Assembly (NCBI GenBank): GCA_902651635.1
Contig: CACRSC010000121.1
Span: 22,255-58,574 of the forward strand
Length of the DNA: 36,320 bases
Source: Mastigamoeba balamuthi
Taxonomy: Eukaryota; Evosea; Mastigamoebida; Mastigamoebidae
Direction: 5' to 3'
A program made the position numbers and the translations under genes. Each line of letters begins with the position of its first letter. The first letter of the stretch is position 1. A model generated the notes under the pieces. That model saw only the letters and a list, made by a program, of their open reading frames with translations, ran no database searches and was not told the DNA's origin. Shown here piece by piece: positions 11,801 through 23,172 of this stretch.

Positions 11801-14800
11801 TCCCCAAGCGCGCGGGCATCATGCGGCTCTACCCGCTCGTCTTCCTGCTCGAGGGCTCCATCAAGGCCTGCACGACGTCCAACCCCGTGCAGGAGAAGGC
11901 CGTCCTCTACCAGTACAAGGAGCTCCCCGTCTCTGTCGACTGCCCCTTCAAGGTCCCCCTCCCGAATTCCAGGAATCCTGTGACTCAACGCAGGCACCCC
12001 CCCCAAACCGCCCCGAGCAGGTGGCCTCGCGGCCGCACGTTGTGCTGCGGCAGGAGCGGATCAAGCCGCTGGCGTCGGGCCAGCAGCTGCAGCAGGCCGA
12101 GTCGGTCGACAGCGGGGCCTCGGGCCCCGTCGAGTGCAGCTACTGGTGCTCGACCAAGGAGCTCTCGCTCAAGCCGCAGGAGCGCGCGTCGATCGTGCTG
12201 TACTTCCTGCCCTTCCGCGTGGGCGTGCACCGCGTGACGGTCTTCTTCATCGACGACGTCGTCGGCGAGTTCCTGGCAGAGGTCACGTGCATCGTGACGC
12301 CGCCGCCGTGCGTGGGCGACGTGCTGCGCTGGTGCTGCGAGGAGCAGACGACGACCGAGCGCGAGATCATGGTCGCCCCGCGCAACACGGCCTTTGTGCG
12401 CGCCGTCGAGCGGCTGCGGCAGCTCGACACGCCCAAGTACATACGGTCCGCCGGAGGGCTGCTGCCGGCGATACCGGACCCGCGCCTGCCGCTCAAGTTC
12501 TCTGTCGAGTACTCGTCGCCCTTCTACAGCGGCCCCGAGACCTTCGCCATCGAGCCCAGCAAGAGCAAGGTGCCGTCCTCTCACTCTCACTGGGGGTATA
12601 CTACGTGGAATCATGAAACGGTTGAAGTCAAACGGAGTCATCATCCGAGTGTGTCAACGCGCGCATCACCACAACACCGCTGCGCTGTTCTTATCTATTG
12701 GACTCGCTTATCACTGGCTACAGACGGAGGAGCTGGTGAAGTTGCCTGTGTCGTTCCACCCCAAGGGCCCGGGGCTGTACCCGTGCGGCGTCGTGTTGCG
12801 GTGCGGGCCGGACATGCGGATCTTCCAGCTCGAGGGCAAGGCGCAGGCGCGTACGGAGCAGGTGATAGTGGAGTTCTCGATACCGTGTAGGCAGTCGATC
12901 ACGCAGGACATCCCCATCACCAACACGACCACTACCGACTGGTCGCTGACCGCGGAGCTCTCGGGCAACTACTTCAGCGGGCCCACGGCCCTCGTCGTCA
13001 AGGCCAAGCAGTCGGTCTCGTACCCGCTGCAGTTCAAGCCGCCCGTCATCTGCGCCTCCAAGGGCACGCTCGTCCTCACCAACACGACGACGCTCGAGCG
13101 CAGGACGTACATCCTCAAGGGCGCCGGTCTCGAGCCCGCCGCCGAAGACAACATCGTCGTCGAGTGCAAGGTCTGTACCAGCAGTCGCGCACACCCCCCC
13201 TTTCTCCCCGCTCTCCTGACGGCGTCTGGCCTCTGCGCAGGCGCGCGAGAGGACTGTCGTGAAGCTGCCGGTGCACAATTTCGCACTGGAGCGGACAGCG
13301 TTCCGTGTGGAGACAGACGTGCCCTACGTCTCGGGCTTGGAGTCCATCGAGCTCGCAGTGGGCGCGCGCTCGGAGTACGAGCTAGTGGCGCTGCCCCGCT
13401 GCAGCGGCACGTTCTACGGCACGGTACGCTTTGTGACGTCGAGCGGCAACTTCCTGTGGTACAGCGTCGAGGTCAAGGTCAGCCCGCCGGACCCCGAGTC
13501 CACTGTCAAGATCTCGAGCCCCGTCCGCAAGGCTGTCGTCGCCGCCATCTCGATTAAGAACCCGCACCCGACGGAAGTGGTCAGGTGGGACGGCCACGCC
13601 TCTGCTCAGCTCCACTGCTGGCCTGTCTGACAGTGTGACGCGCTCGATGCCGGGCAGGTTCGAGGTCAGCTGCACGGGCAAGGGCCTGCTGGGCGACCCG
13701 ACGATCGCGGTCAACCCCGCCGAGACTGCGACGTACCAGCTCGTGTACTCGCCGCTGGTGGCCACGGAGGAGATGGGCAGCATCGTGTTCTTCAGCGAGG
13801 TCGTGGGCGAGTTCTGGTACCTGCTGAAGCTCAAGGCGACGCCCACGGACCCTGTGCCGCTGGCGCCCATGACCTGCGAGGTCGGCAAGTCGCAGGTGCA
13901 GGAGATACTGCTGCCCAACCCGCTCGAGGACCCCGCCAGCTTCGCTGTCAAGTGCTCCAACGCCGAGAGCTTCCACGTCGAGCCCGCTCTGTGCGCCTGC
14001 CCCGCCGCGCTCACAGGGCTGCCGCGCCGCTCACAGCCAGGGACAGGATCACGGCAGAGCCGCTCGGGTGCGTGCCGGTGCAGATTGTCTACATGCCGTC
14101 GTCGCTGCAGCGGAGCGAGCAGGCGACGATCACGTTCTCGTGCGACGGCGTCAGCGACCTCGTGTACAGCGTGCAGGGCCGCGGCATCGCGCCGACGCAG
14201 ATGGAGCCCACGACGCTGCACTCGGTCATCGGCCAGACGCGCAAGGCGGGCATCACGTTCCGCAACCCCTTTGGCGAGGAGCTGCCGGTCATCGTCAGCC
14301 TCACAGCCCCCACGGCGACCGAGACGCTCGCGTTCAAGCTCGTGGACCCCTCGTCTGCGGGCAGCATGAAGCTGGCGCCGCACACGGACGCGTGCTTCGG
14401 CATCACGTACACGCCGCCCTCTATGGAGCGCTGCACCGCGCGGCTGTCGGTCGTGCGGCCCGACGGCCTCAAGTGGGAGTACCCCATCATCGGCGTGCCC
14501 GAGATGCCCGTCGCCAGCCCCAGCCTCGAGCTCGTCTGCCCCGCCCGCGACAAGCGCGAGCAGACGGTCGTGCTGCCGATGCCGCGCCTCGCGGACCTGC
14601 CGGCGGACAAGCCGCTGCAGGCGCTCAGCGTCGACATGGCGCCGTGGACGGGGCACGGCGTCGAGGCCGCCGGCAGGTCGCTCAGCGCCGCGCTGGCGGG
14701 CATCGACACGGCCTCGGACCCCCCGAGCGTCACGCTGCAGCTGACGTTTGCGCCGCTGCGGCCGCTCAACGCGCGGACGCAGCTGTCGATATGCAAGCGC

Positions 14801-15226
14801 GGGGGAGGGTGCTGGCAGTACAGGCTGCGCCTCGAGGCCACCGACGCGCCACACGACGACGTAATCCAGCTCGAGAGCGCGCTGCACAGGTCCGCAGGCG
14901 TGGCGTTCAGGCTGGCGCCAGCGCAGCACTTCTTCCGGCCCACGCAGTTCAAGGCGTACATCTCGCCGACGTCGGACCCGTACTGGAGCGTCAACCCCCC
15001 GGCGGGCGTGATGCCCGCGTGGTCGCCGCAGATGGGCAAGGAGGCCGGGGTGCTGCTGCAGGTCACGTTCGCGCCCACCAAGCGCCTGACGGGCAACAGC
15101 GTGGCGAGCGGCGACCTGGTGGTGGAGACGGACGACATGCAGTGGCGGTTCAAGCTCGAGGGCAGGCACCCCTCGTCCGAGCACGGCCAGACGATGCTCT
15201 ACATCATGGGCAAGGACAAAAGGTGA
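5896..15226 (+). CDS. CFAP47: CFAP47-like cilia- and flagella-associated protein, about 2743 aa, 12 exons
   Basis: Structural protein of the motile cilium, probably bound to the central apparatus as in animals. Exons: 5896-6063, 6167-6328, 6408-6478, 6549-7402, 7621-7929, 7990-11373, 11522-11952, 12021-12569, 12724-13170, 13241-13584, 13658-13990 and 14047-15226. Every junction keeps phase; the total of 8232 nt ends in TGA. The protein is mostly tandem Ig-like ASH/MSP (HYDIN-type) modules, visible as repeated beta patterns such as LDFGNVAVN, IDFGVLAVG, IEFGEVYIG and MDFGMKVLL. A calponin-homology segment lies at about residues 1556-1670 (ILLRWLSVHY to LLLFTSYLYEML). Many ASH modules flanking one CH domain in about 2700-3200 aa is the CFAP47 layout and separates it from HYDIN or CFAP65. 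The first four exons are short, so the 5' end is the least certain part. Confidence 0.85.
7403..7620 (+). other. Pyrimidine-rich intron 4 of the CFAP47-like gene
   Basis: At 218 nt this is the longest intron of the gene. It holds a long run of CTCT and TTCT tracts and can be read through in two frames, producing Leu/Ser-rich peptide that does not resemble the neighbouring Ig modules. Donor GTCCGT after a phase-1 codon and acceptor CCACAG restore the ASH reading at FKAYPEEG. Confidence 0.7.
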
Positions 15227-15582
15227 CGGCCCTGCCAGCCGGGAGCACCACCGCACGCGAGCGCCCCCGCCAGTGTACACAGATAGTGTAACCCAACAAG
15301 TGCTGCTGTAACTGAGCAACAGCAGAAGCACGCGCTTCGTCTAAGGGAAGATGCTACCGCTCTGCTCCAGATCGCCCCGTCTTGTATGGAACTCGAGGCT
15401 ATGGGGTCTTATCACTGGTGGGCTGTTGGGCTGCAGAACGCCACAAATGTTGCGGTGTTGCTCCCTCTTGGGAACAGAACAATTGATATTACCTCAGATT
15501 TTCCCGAAGTATCTCTGAGAATAATTATCCACACGCGTGTTCGGCGTGCATTCGTTGAGCTCGAGCTTTGACGGACGCTTCC
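15227..15582. other. Intergenic gap, no gene recognised
   Basis: This gap is the 3' flank of the CFAP47-like gene and the promoter region of the coiled-coil gene at 15583. A 61-codon open frame at 15386-15571 has no supporting splice sites or domain. I see nothing further. Confidence 0.5.
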
Positions 15583-16683
15583 ATGGAGCGCACATACTAC
15601 GAGGACATCCCCGCACTCGCCGCTGTTGCCGATGCGCTGGGGCAACAGAACCTGAAGCAGAGGGGTGCCCCCGCTCCCGCAATCGAGAAATTCTGCCCCC
15701 TCAGCATCGCCGACGTCGCAGCCGCTGCCCATGAGTCCCACGAGCGCATGGCCTTGCGCGGTGTGTGCACTCACCCCCGGTCTGTGGCCTCTCATTTCTG
15801 TTTCTTGTTCAGGTACCTAAATTGACCGTGCGCCCGCACAGAGTACAACAGCGAGCTCATCACTGCCGACGAGGCTGCTGAGGCTGTGCTCCGCCTGCAC
15901 AAAGTGTGCACACAGCGTGCGTCTAGCCTCCACCCTCCACAGAGAGCAGTACAGTGTGATGAAGCATCACCCTAAAGAAAAATTGATTTTATTCTCAGTG
16001 TGACGTGACTTGCAGATGTCGTCGCACCGCAGACTGCCCAGAACAGGCTGGCAGACAGGGTGAGGTCAATCCAAGTGGAACTGGAGAAGTTACAGGGCCA
16101 GATGACGAGCTTCCAGGACCAGATGACTAGCTTCCAGGGCCAGATGCAGGGCCAGCTGACTTCGCTGGAGACAAGATTGAAGCACATGGAGGAGCGCCTC
16201 GCTGCCCGCTTCGATGGCATTGATGCGAAGCTCGCTACGGTCACCAAGCACTTCGAGAGCCTCGAGGATGCCATCATCAACGCCATAGTGCAGCCAAGGC
16301 CTCTGCTCGCCCCCGAGGTCGTACAGAAGATCCATGCCAGGGCCACTGCCCACTGCACTTCAGAGGCCCTTGCTGATGCCGAGCACTGCTTGGCCTTATC
16401 TGAGGAGGAACTGCACAGGGCGCACGAGGCTGTGTGTGTGGCTGAGCTGAAGGTGTGCTCTGTCGAGGACAATCCGGTCATGCTGGAGGCAGCCCAGGCA
16501 AAGCTCGCAGCTGCAAAGGGAGCCGAACACGCTGCCAGGCTCGAGACCACCCTGGATTGCAGGGTCGTTGCCAATGCCAAGGAGCTTTCGCAGGCTGCCC
16601 AAGAGGAGTTTACCAGGGTTCAGACAAAGAATGAGGCGCACCAGCCTCCATCCAAGAGGCAGCGTGGAAACACCTCCAAGTGA
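15583..16683 (+). CDS. Coiled-coil protein of unknown function, about 306 aa
   Basis: Exons 15583-15760, 15842-15916 and 16016-16683 join in phase 1 at both junctions (donors GTGTGT and GTGCGT). The start ATG follows TTCC and gives MERTYYEDIP. The N-terminal 80 residues are acidic and helical. From about residue 100 the protein forms a long coiled coil with Gln/Met-rich heptads, then charged Ala/Glu helices, ending in a basic, possibly nuclear-targeting tail (PPSKRQRG). A short in-frame tandem repeat lies in the first heptads. There is no catalytic motif, signal peptide or membrane span. It may be a structural or scaffold protein; no family is assigned. Confidence 0.7.
16099..16152 (+). repeat. 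21-nt tandem repeat inside the coiled-coil gene
   Basis: Two near-identical 21-nt units (16099-16119 and 16120-16140) encode QMTSFQD and QMTSFQG, and a partial third (16141-16152) encodes QMQG. The unit equals exactly seven codons, so each copy adds one heptad to the coiled coil without altering its register. Confidence 0.8.
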
Positions 16684-16716
16684 ATGCACTTCCACAATTC
16701 CGAGTGTCCATTGATC

Positions 16717-16813
16717 TATAAAATCTGGGGACTTTTCAGATAGAGAAGATGTCAGAGAAGAGGATGGTGGGAGTACAGACTGTGTTTGGGGTCACAGAGA
16801 CACAGGTGTTCAG
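16717..16813 (+). other. TATA element and possible orphan first exon
   Basis: TATAAAAT at 16717-16724 is followed 25 bases later by an ATG at 16749. This opens a 65-nt frame (MSEKRMVGVQTVFGVTETQV...) ending at a good donor AG|GTCAGT at 16813/16814. I could not find a matching downstream exon in the AT-rich sequence that follows, so this may be the stub of a decayed or displaced gene. Confidence 0.3.
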
Positions 16814-17948
16814 GTCAGTACCAAATCAGATACATGCTTGGTTTCGCACTCTTTATCCGGGATGAATGTGCTGCGGTAAACAGAATAATGAATTGAGTGA
16901 GGTTAAGCCAAAAGAAACCCCCAAAAACTCACTCCTTTTTAGTCATAATGAGCAGTTTCATCGTGGTGGCTGTGGCTATGAGATTGATTATCATCAGCCA
17001 CGACCACGCGATGCCCTTGTCAGCCATGGCTGCCCATGCACCATCTTTCACCCTCTTCGATTTATCCGGGAAAATTCGAACCACGCAAAATCACACCCAG
17101 ACTTCATCCGGAAAAGAGTGATACGATCCGTGATTGTGTGTGCGATTTTATGTGAGAAAAACCCAGCAGGCTGGACATCTCTCCAGAGAAAAAACGATAT
17201 TCTGATCTCCTCGTCATTTCCAGAGGGTAAGATTCCCAATTACAATGATTAAATGAAGAAAATTACTTTCTTCATATTTGGAAGTGTACGCATTTCAAAC
17301 TGAATAGGAGTGAACACTCTATTTTTTCGTTGATTTCCTGAGCAATTATAAGAGATCAGAAAGGTGGGCACGAGGACATGCAATTCCTGTATTGACAGAT
17401 TTTGATCATAATTTGTTAATCAGAATCTTTACGGGCAACAGTGAGGCTGCAGGTCAGAATGCCAGGAGAGAGAAACTCCCAATTGTTACAAAAAAGTGAT
17501 TAACTGGCGTAGACACAAATATTCTGGCACCAAAGTGTATAAAATGAGGTCATTTCTTTGCGCAAATGTTCAATGCATTTCACTATGCTCAAATCCTTTC
17601 CTTCATTACCTCACCGAGGACGACTGGATCACGGCCGTGGTCAAGAGCGCGGACCACTGGATGCCGTAGTTGCTGAAGGAGGTCAACGGCCTTATTAACG
17701 CTCCATTAACTGTTACATATCACACATTTTATGGCCCCCCCATGCATTTCCAACAGCCAAAAAAGTTGACGGAGCTGTCACTTCAAATTATCAGACACTC
17801 CTCAGCACACTCAATCGTCAAGCATCCTTTTGGTAAGAGAGAGTATTGGGAAGATGGAACAATTTCTCATTGAGCAATCAGCTAAATGCCTTTGAGTATT
17901 TGACTTAGTCTTTTGATGATAGCTTGGGGCGTGAATATGATGATGCAA
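16814..17948. other. AT-rich intergenic region
   Basis: No gene chain is visible. Most of it is AT-rich with short, unconvincing open frames. A GC-rich patch near 17612-17692 on the plus strand reads like protein (LTEDDWITAVVKSADHWMP, then an in-frame stop, then LLKEVNGLINAP) and may be a fragment of a lost gene. Confidence 0.4.
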
Positions 17949-20900
17949 TCAGAATCGCCTGTCAAAGGAGATACTGTTGGTATCATCCGACATAAGTGGT
18001 ATCATCTTTTCATTCCCGGTTATTACACTGAGCTTAAGTTGTTCTAATACGGGGCCAGCACACTGTCTCTCTGTGGCAGCAAACAGCAGATTGCTTGGCT
18101 CAATTTCTCTCATGTGAATTACTTGTATGGCTCGATCTAACAAATTGATCCTGTTTACAGAATCCACATGAAACCTTGTACCAGATTCTAGTAGAACCTC
18201 CTCCTCCCCGAAACTGTTCAGTCTTCCCATATCTCTTCCGTGAATCACCTGCAGTTCGAACAATGTACCAGAAAAGCCAAGAAACTCAGTGGCAACATTG
18301 CGGTTCATAGATGTACTGATGAATCCATTCCAGCACACATCAGAGCCAGGGGAATAGGCTAACTCATCCACCGTACAATTGATACCACGGTAAACTTCTG
18401 CTTGAACCTGTGGAAGAGCACGCATTGCCATTGTAAGATGCCAGGCAAATGCGATCCAGCAGTTAGAGCCACCCTCATCAAGATGTCGAAGGGCCTGGTT
18501 AAGCCGGTAATATACGCTCTCCTCGTGGGTCGGCTTTGACTCCGTTGTGTAAACAATAAGAGCAAGTGCCGCATCCACATTGAGTCCTGATTGCAGAGAA
18601 CGTCCTTCCCTTCGCAGATCTGAGAAGCTCACTTAAGACAAATTTGAGTGAGTTAATACCAATGTACCTTTCTCTATTGTGTCGATAATGATCTCAATGT
18701 CCTGCAGAGGTGGTTGTACTGACAATAGTGATTCACGGAGGTTTGGTAGCCTCTTGATTGGAGGCACTGGAGGCATCTGCTTCATATTGTCATCAAAAAT
18801 GTCACACATCCTGAACCTGATCCGTCCAATCATCTGCAGGACAAGGACACCCAGCAGAGAGATGTCAGCACCTTCAGCAAAACACCCAACTGTGTTTAGT
18901 GCTGTGCATCCTGATCCCACACTTGCAGTTGGCACAGCTGAACCGCCAGTAACTGAAGCAGCATCTAAACCACAACAAATTGCTCCAACTTTGGAACCAG
19001 TTGCTCCTGTGAATAACAGTGCAGTGCCAGTCGAGGAAGTTGAAGTCACAATGTTAACTGCAACTGCAATGGCTATGACAGTGACAGCAACTGCAACTGT
19101 AGCTCCCACGACAATTCCTGCAATTATCCCGGCTGAAAGCCCTGAAGGCTGCGTGTCACTACCATCTGATGCAATGCTGCACGCTGGCATCTGGAACCAG
19201 TTTCCATCAGTGCACACCCCTTTGACAGAACTCGAGCCCTGGGTGCAGTTGTATTCACACGTATCACCACTTGCAAGTGCCCTGGCACATGTTCCCCACT
19301 TTGATCCGATGGCTGGCTCAGGTAGCAGGCAGCACACAGGACAGGTATCTCGGCATCCTCTGGCACCACACAGCCTTGGGTTCCCTTTGCAAGAATATGC
19401 GGTTGTATGGTTTGAGCAAAACACTTTTGGAACCTCACCACTGAGTTCATTCTCCGATAGATTTCTTCTGTGAATGTTAGTGACTTTCATCGAAAATCAA
19501 GTGTAATCACAGGAAAGAAGTGCTTTCGAGTTCTTCGGTCCACAGTGGAATGGCTCCACTCAAATGATTGGAATGAAGATCTCTATGGGTATGTGAGATG
19601 ACATGGCAGAAATCACCATACAGAAGACTCATTGATGTGTGATTACTTAGTCTCGGGGGAATGGTTCCACTGAGATTATTCGCACTTAGATCCCTTTTGA
19701 AAGCGTCAGATTTCATTGCAGTGCATAAACGAACAGGAAATCCAGTTTGAGATTCCTGAAGCCATCAGGAATGGTACCAATCAAATGGTTACTCTGAAGA
19801 GACCTATTGAAGTTGAGAAAGCAATTCAGTTAGTGAAGAGGCATACAGAGTTCCGAGCATTGAGAGCCCTGCAATTGTGCCAGGAATACACCCATCAAAA
19901 TTGTTTAACCCTAAATCCCTGAGCAAGCAATCAGACTGGAACCTGCTACTTCTCGTACAGATAGCTCAGCTTTCTGAGCTTTCCAATCGCGTTTGGAATT
20001 GTACCACTGAAGTTGTTCCACCTCAAGGACCTGGATCATGTAAGAAGAGTACATTTAAGTTACATACAAAACACTGAGTTCTGGAAGATCAAACAAAGAA
20101 CTGGGAATTTCACCATTAAAACGGTTGAAGCTGAGATCCCTGCAGTAATATTAAGTACCGAGATTATGAAGAGCATACAGGTGGCTTAACCCTGTTAGAG
20201 CGTGAATAGCATTCGGAATCACTCCACTGAAGCGATTGGAATGAAGATCCCTGAGTCCGATTGTGAGAAGACTGTGTGAACGAAGTTACACACAAATATT
20301 TCAGGGAAAAAAGAGAAGAAATTATATCTGATATTGCTCCATCCAAGTTGTTATCACTCAGAATCCTGAAAAAGTTTCAGAACACTATGATCGAAGCCAG
20401 ATCATATCATACAGATTTTCAAGGTTTATCAAATTTTTCGCAGAGTGGGGAATGGTACCGTGCAGGCGATTAGCACCGATATCTCTGGAGCTGAGTCATT
20501 CACAATCTTTATCTCTTTATCTCATCTGTGCGTACAAATATGATAGCTTTGACAGACCATGGATTGTGCTGGGAATAGATCCCTCGAAGTTGTTGTTGCT
20601 CAGAATTCTGTTTCGTTGTCTCAGGTTTCTCATAGTGATGTATGCGTACAGATCAGCTAGGTCCGAGAGATCTGTGATTGAATCGGGAATGATTCCCACC
20701 ATCGAATTGAAACTGAGATCCCTGTATGGTATTGTGAGCTTTGGCTTATATTTCTGCGTACAGGGAACGCAGCATAGAGAGGTTGCTTAGAGATAGGGGA
20801 ATGGATCCGGTTAAGTGATTGGCTTTCAGAGACCTGTACACAGCTAATGAGATCCTCTTGTCTGGGGCGCCGTACAGATGGCTCAGGAATGTGAAACTGC

Positions 20901-21406
20901 CGATTGCACTGGGAATGGTGCCACTCAGGTTGTTGGAGTGAAGATCCCTGAGTTTGCGTGTGAGACGGACAACGACATATCATTGTTGTGCCCACAGTCG
21001 ATACAGATTGGTCAGGGCACTGATGGTGTCAGGTATCGTCCCATTCAGTCCTTCGGAGAGGGACCTAACACGGGAGGTTAGCGGGACAGTTGTACGAATT
21101 ACGAGAGAATTGATGGGACACTCACAACGTGGCCACCGAACCCTTGGCGCAAGTGACGCCTGCGAGGCTCACGGCGCAGGGATCTGTCCAGTGGCAGGGG
21201 CTGGCCCATCGGTGCTCGAGCGACAGCGCCGTGTACAAGTCGCAGAGCGCGGACACCTCGCCTGCAGGATCGGCGCACACATGCCCGCACAGGGCGAGCA
21301 GTCCAAGGACCAGGGCCACCAGGCCGCCCGCACTTCCTGAAGGGAGACGTGTGAGTGCCCGGAGTGCCCAGCACAGCCCCGTGGTACCCGCCGAGTGCAC
21401 TCGCAT
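17949..21406 (-). CDS. Receptor-like LRR protein with cytoplasmic mono-ADP-ribosyltransferase domain
   Basis: Single-pass membrane protein, about 903 aa. Start ATG at 21406; exons 21406-21388, 21336-21126, 21064-20996, 20947-20876, 20833-20762, 20721-20650, 20607-20536, 20484-20413, 20365-20294, 20250-20179, 20139-20068, 20030-19959, 19918-19847, 19803-19735, 19693-19622, 19582-19511, 19464-18668 and 18631-17949. Order: signal peptide (about 1-28); Cys-rich LRR cap; 14 plant-type LRRs (N-x-L-S-G-x-I-P), one per exon, plus a terminal half repeat; a Cys-rich sushi-like module ending near residue 506; membrane span at about 521-550; cytoplasmic linker; ADP-ribosyltransferase domain in the last exon. 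The R-S-E signature of arginine-type transferases is present: Arg in VYRG, STS in GFISTSMN, and Glu-x-Glu in GEEEVLLESG. It should transfer ADP-ribose from NAD to cytoplasmic targets, perhaps after ligand binding. Only the 51-nt intron inside the signal exon is optional in frame. Confidence 0.85.
19511..21064 (-). repeat. Array of 14 single-repeat LRR exons
   Basis: Each exon is 72 nt (two are 69 nt), starts with the third base of a Leu codon and ends after the second base of the next Leu codon, so all are phase 2-2 and encode exactly one 23-24 residue LRR. Introns between them run 37-51 nt and mostly begin GTACG or GTATG. Any exon can be skipped or duplicated without a frame change. Confidence 0.9.
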
Positions 21407-22485
21407 TCTTCCCTCGTTCCCTTCCTTTCCGCGATTGAGGCCCCGCTGATAGGCGCTAACAACTGAACGACTAAATAGTGCACCTCTGTGCAGCACACGC
21501 AATCTGTCACTGATTAAACTGCCCCTCAGAATCGGTGAAAATTGGATGAATATTCCTGCTAGGTCCGCATTTCCAACCGGTGTGCACCTTGACTATCGCC
21601 CACAAGGGGGGATGCCATGAATTCAGTTGAGTATTCAGCTCTGCGGGGAGTTTGGCATTCTGTGCTCTACGTGCCCTCAGTGGTGTGGAAACCGAGTGCG
21701 CCGCACGATCGAACCATCGCGCCTTGAGAGAAGCTGCACCTGAGCGAGACGAGGGCCGGTGCCGCTTGTTGTCTCCTCGACGCCTCGCTGATGTCGGCGC
21801 TGCCCTGCACAACGGCCGCAACGGCCCGCTTGTTTTGAGCCATCAAAGTAGCGGGCAGTGCGAGTTGAGGCAACTGCGCGAGCTCCTCGAGGGTAGTCCT
21901 GCTGGGCGTTCACGGGTCAGTCTGAGAGGCAAGCTGATAGAGAGCTGGTGTGCTTAATGTGCCGACTGGACCGAGACGGCGCTCAAGGGGTACAGCCTGA
22001 CAAGAGGATTCTGTGGCTGTCCAGCCGGCTTTCCCTTTCCCCCTCCCCGTCTCCTGCGCCTTCGGGCTTCTCTGAAAACCTGTCGATTGCCGCCGATACG
22101 AGAAGGTGAGGCCACCGCCAAACTCTGCGGCGTATGCAACACACGAAATTGGTGCTGAGTGCGGGTGTAGGACCGTGCCGAGGAGGTCAGGACCGATAGC
22201 AGTGGAGAACGCAGTCACGCTCAAGGAGCCCCCAAAATCAGTTATTTAAGTCCGCGCTGGCCACGCCCGGCGGCAGAGAGTGCGCCGTGAAGAACGTCGC
22301 CAAGCTCGACGCCGAGTGTCTCTCAAGCTTCCCCAGGATCCCCGACAGGCCTGATACAGGAGATAAACAAGTGACGTGGCCCCCAGAAAGAACGGGTCTG
22401 TTTTTGAATTGATTCTCTGAGTCTGAGTGCGTCGCAGGCGATTCAACAGCGGCTCACGCGGGCCTGTTGGATGCGGCTTCGGGAG
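21407..22485. other. Intergenic region with a GC-rich coding-like fragment
   Basis: This lies between the LRR receptor start and the stop of the upstream LEA2-like gene. Most of it shows no gene. At 22255-22360 (+) a GC-rich piece reads TPGGRECAVKNVAKLDAE, which vaguely resembles the glycine loop and AVK lysine of a protein kinase, but it has no partner exons. I treat it as a possible fragment only. Confidence 0.35.
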
Positions 22486-23172
22486 CTAGAGGTATTCGGG
22501 CCTGTAGCGCATGGTCTTTTCAACCTTTTTGTCGATGTCCACAGAGAGCCCCTGTACTCTGATGTGCCTGAGGTCCGCAGTGATCTTCACGGCCACCTGA
22601 GCGCTCAGGAATGCGTCTGTTTGCCTCGTACGCAGCCTGTCACGCATGGTCATTGTCCCCCGCAGAGTGGCGTTGGTCTTTGGGCGCAGGGTCACCTCCC
22701 CCAGCTCCATCTCCCCGAGGTCCACGTCCCCCAGTGTGATTTCCGCACGCCCCTTGTCCAGCTTCACGCGCATGCCGGTCACGTCTGCCGTGCTGCACGT
22801 GATCTCCAGAGAGATAACAGCAGACCACGCGTATTGAGATGAGGTCTGAACGTTCCTCACCTACAGAAAGAAAGGGGCGAAATGGGTCAGATACTTAAAA
22901 CTGGGATGTGCTCGGAGAAGGAGGGATCAGCTTACGTCGAACACTGTGAGGTCAAACGAAGTGCCGTCGATGGTGCTGGCAGTCAGCGGGATAACCGCAG
23001 CAAACGTGGCGCCCACGACAATCGCAGGGATCCCCAGGACGCAGCCGACAACGAGAATCACAACAAACCACCTCTTGCGCATGCCACACACCAGAGTGTT
23101 GAGCGGCTGATGCAGGCTGTCGCTCTCTGTGTCTGAAGCTGCGCCGCCTGTATTCATTGGTGCCAGAGCCAT
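22486..23172 (-). CDS. LEA2-like single-pass membrane protein (copy A), 203 aa
   Basis: Exons 23172-22936 and 22860-22486, joined in phase 0 (donor GTAAGC, acceptor TGTAG). A short polar N-terminus precedes a basic Arg-Lys-Arg-Trp patch, then a membrane span at about 34-58 (FVVILVVGCVLGIPAIVVGA), then a beta-rich domain with the look of LEA type 2 / NDR1-HIN1-like domains: GMRVKLDKGRAEI, LRPKTNATLRGTM and a long final strand. Topology is probably cytoplasmic N-terminus with the LEA2 domain outside or in a lumen. It is a clear paralogue of the gene at 28368-29086: both second exons are exactly 375 nt and both share GATFAAV-PLT-ST--GTSFDL. LEA2 domains bind lipids or partner proteins; function here is unknown. 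The family call is by pattern and moderately sure. Confidence 0.78.

Noticed and set aside
19511-21064. Regular 72-nt units with about 42-nt spacers, superficially CRISPR-like
   Set aside because: The units are diverged LRR coding exons and the spacers are introns with GT-AG ends; the host is a eukaryote.
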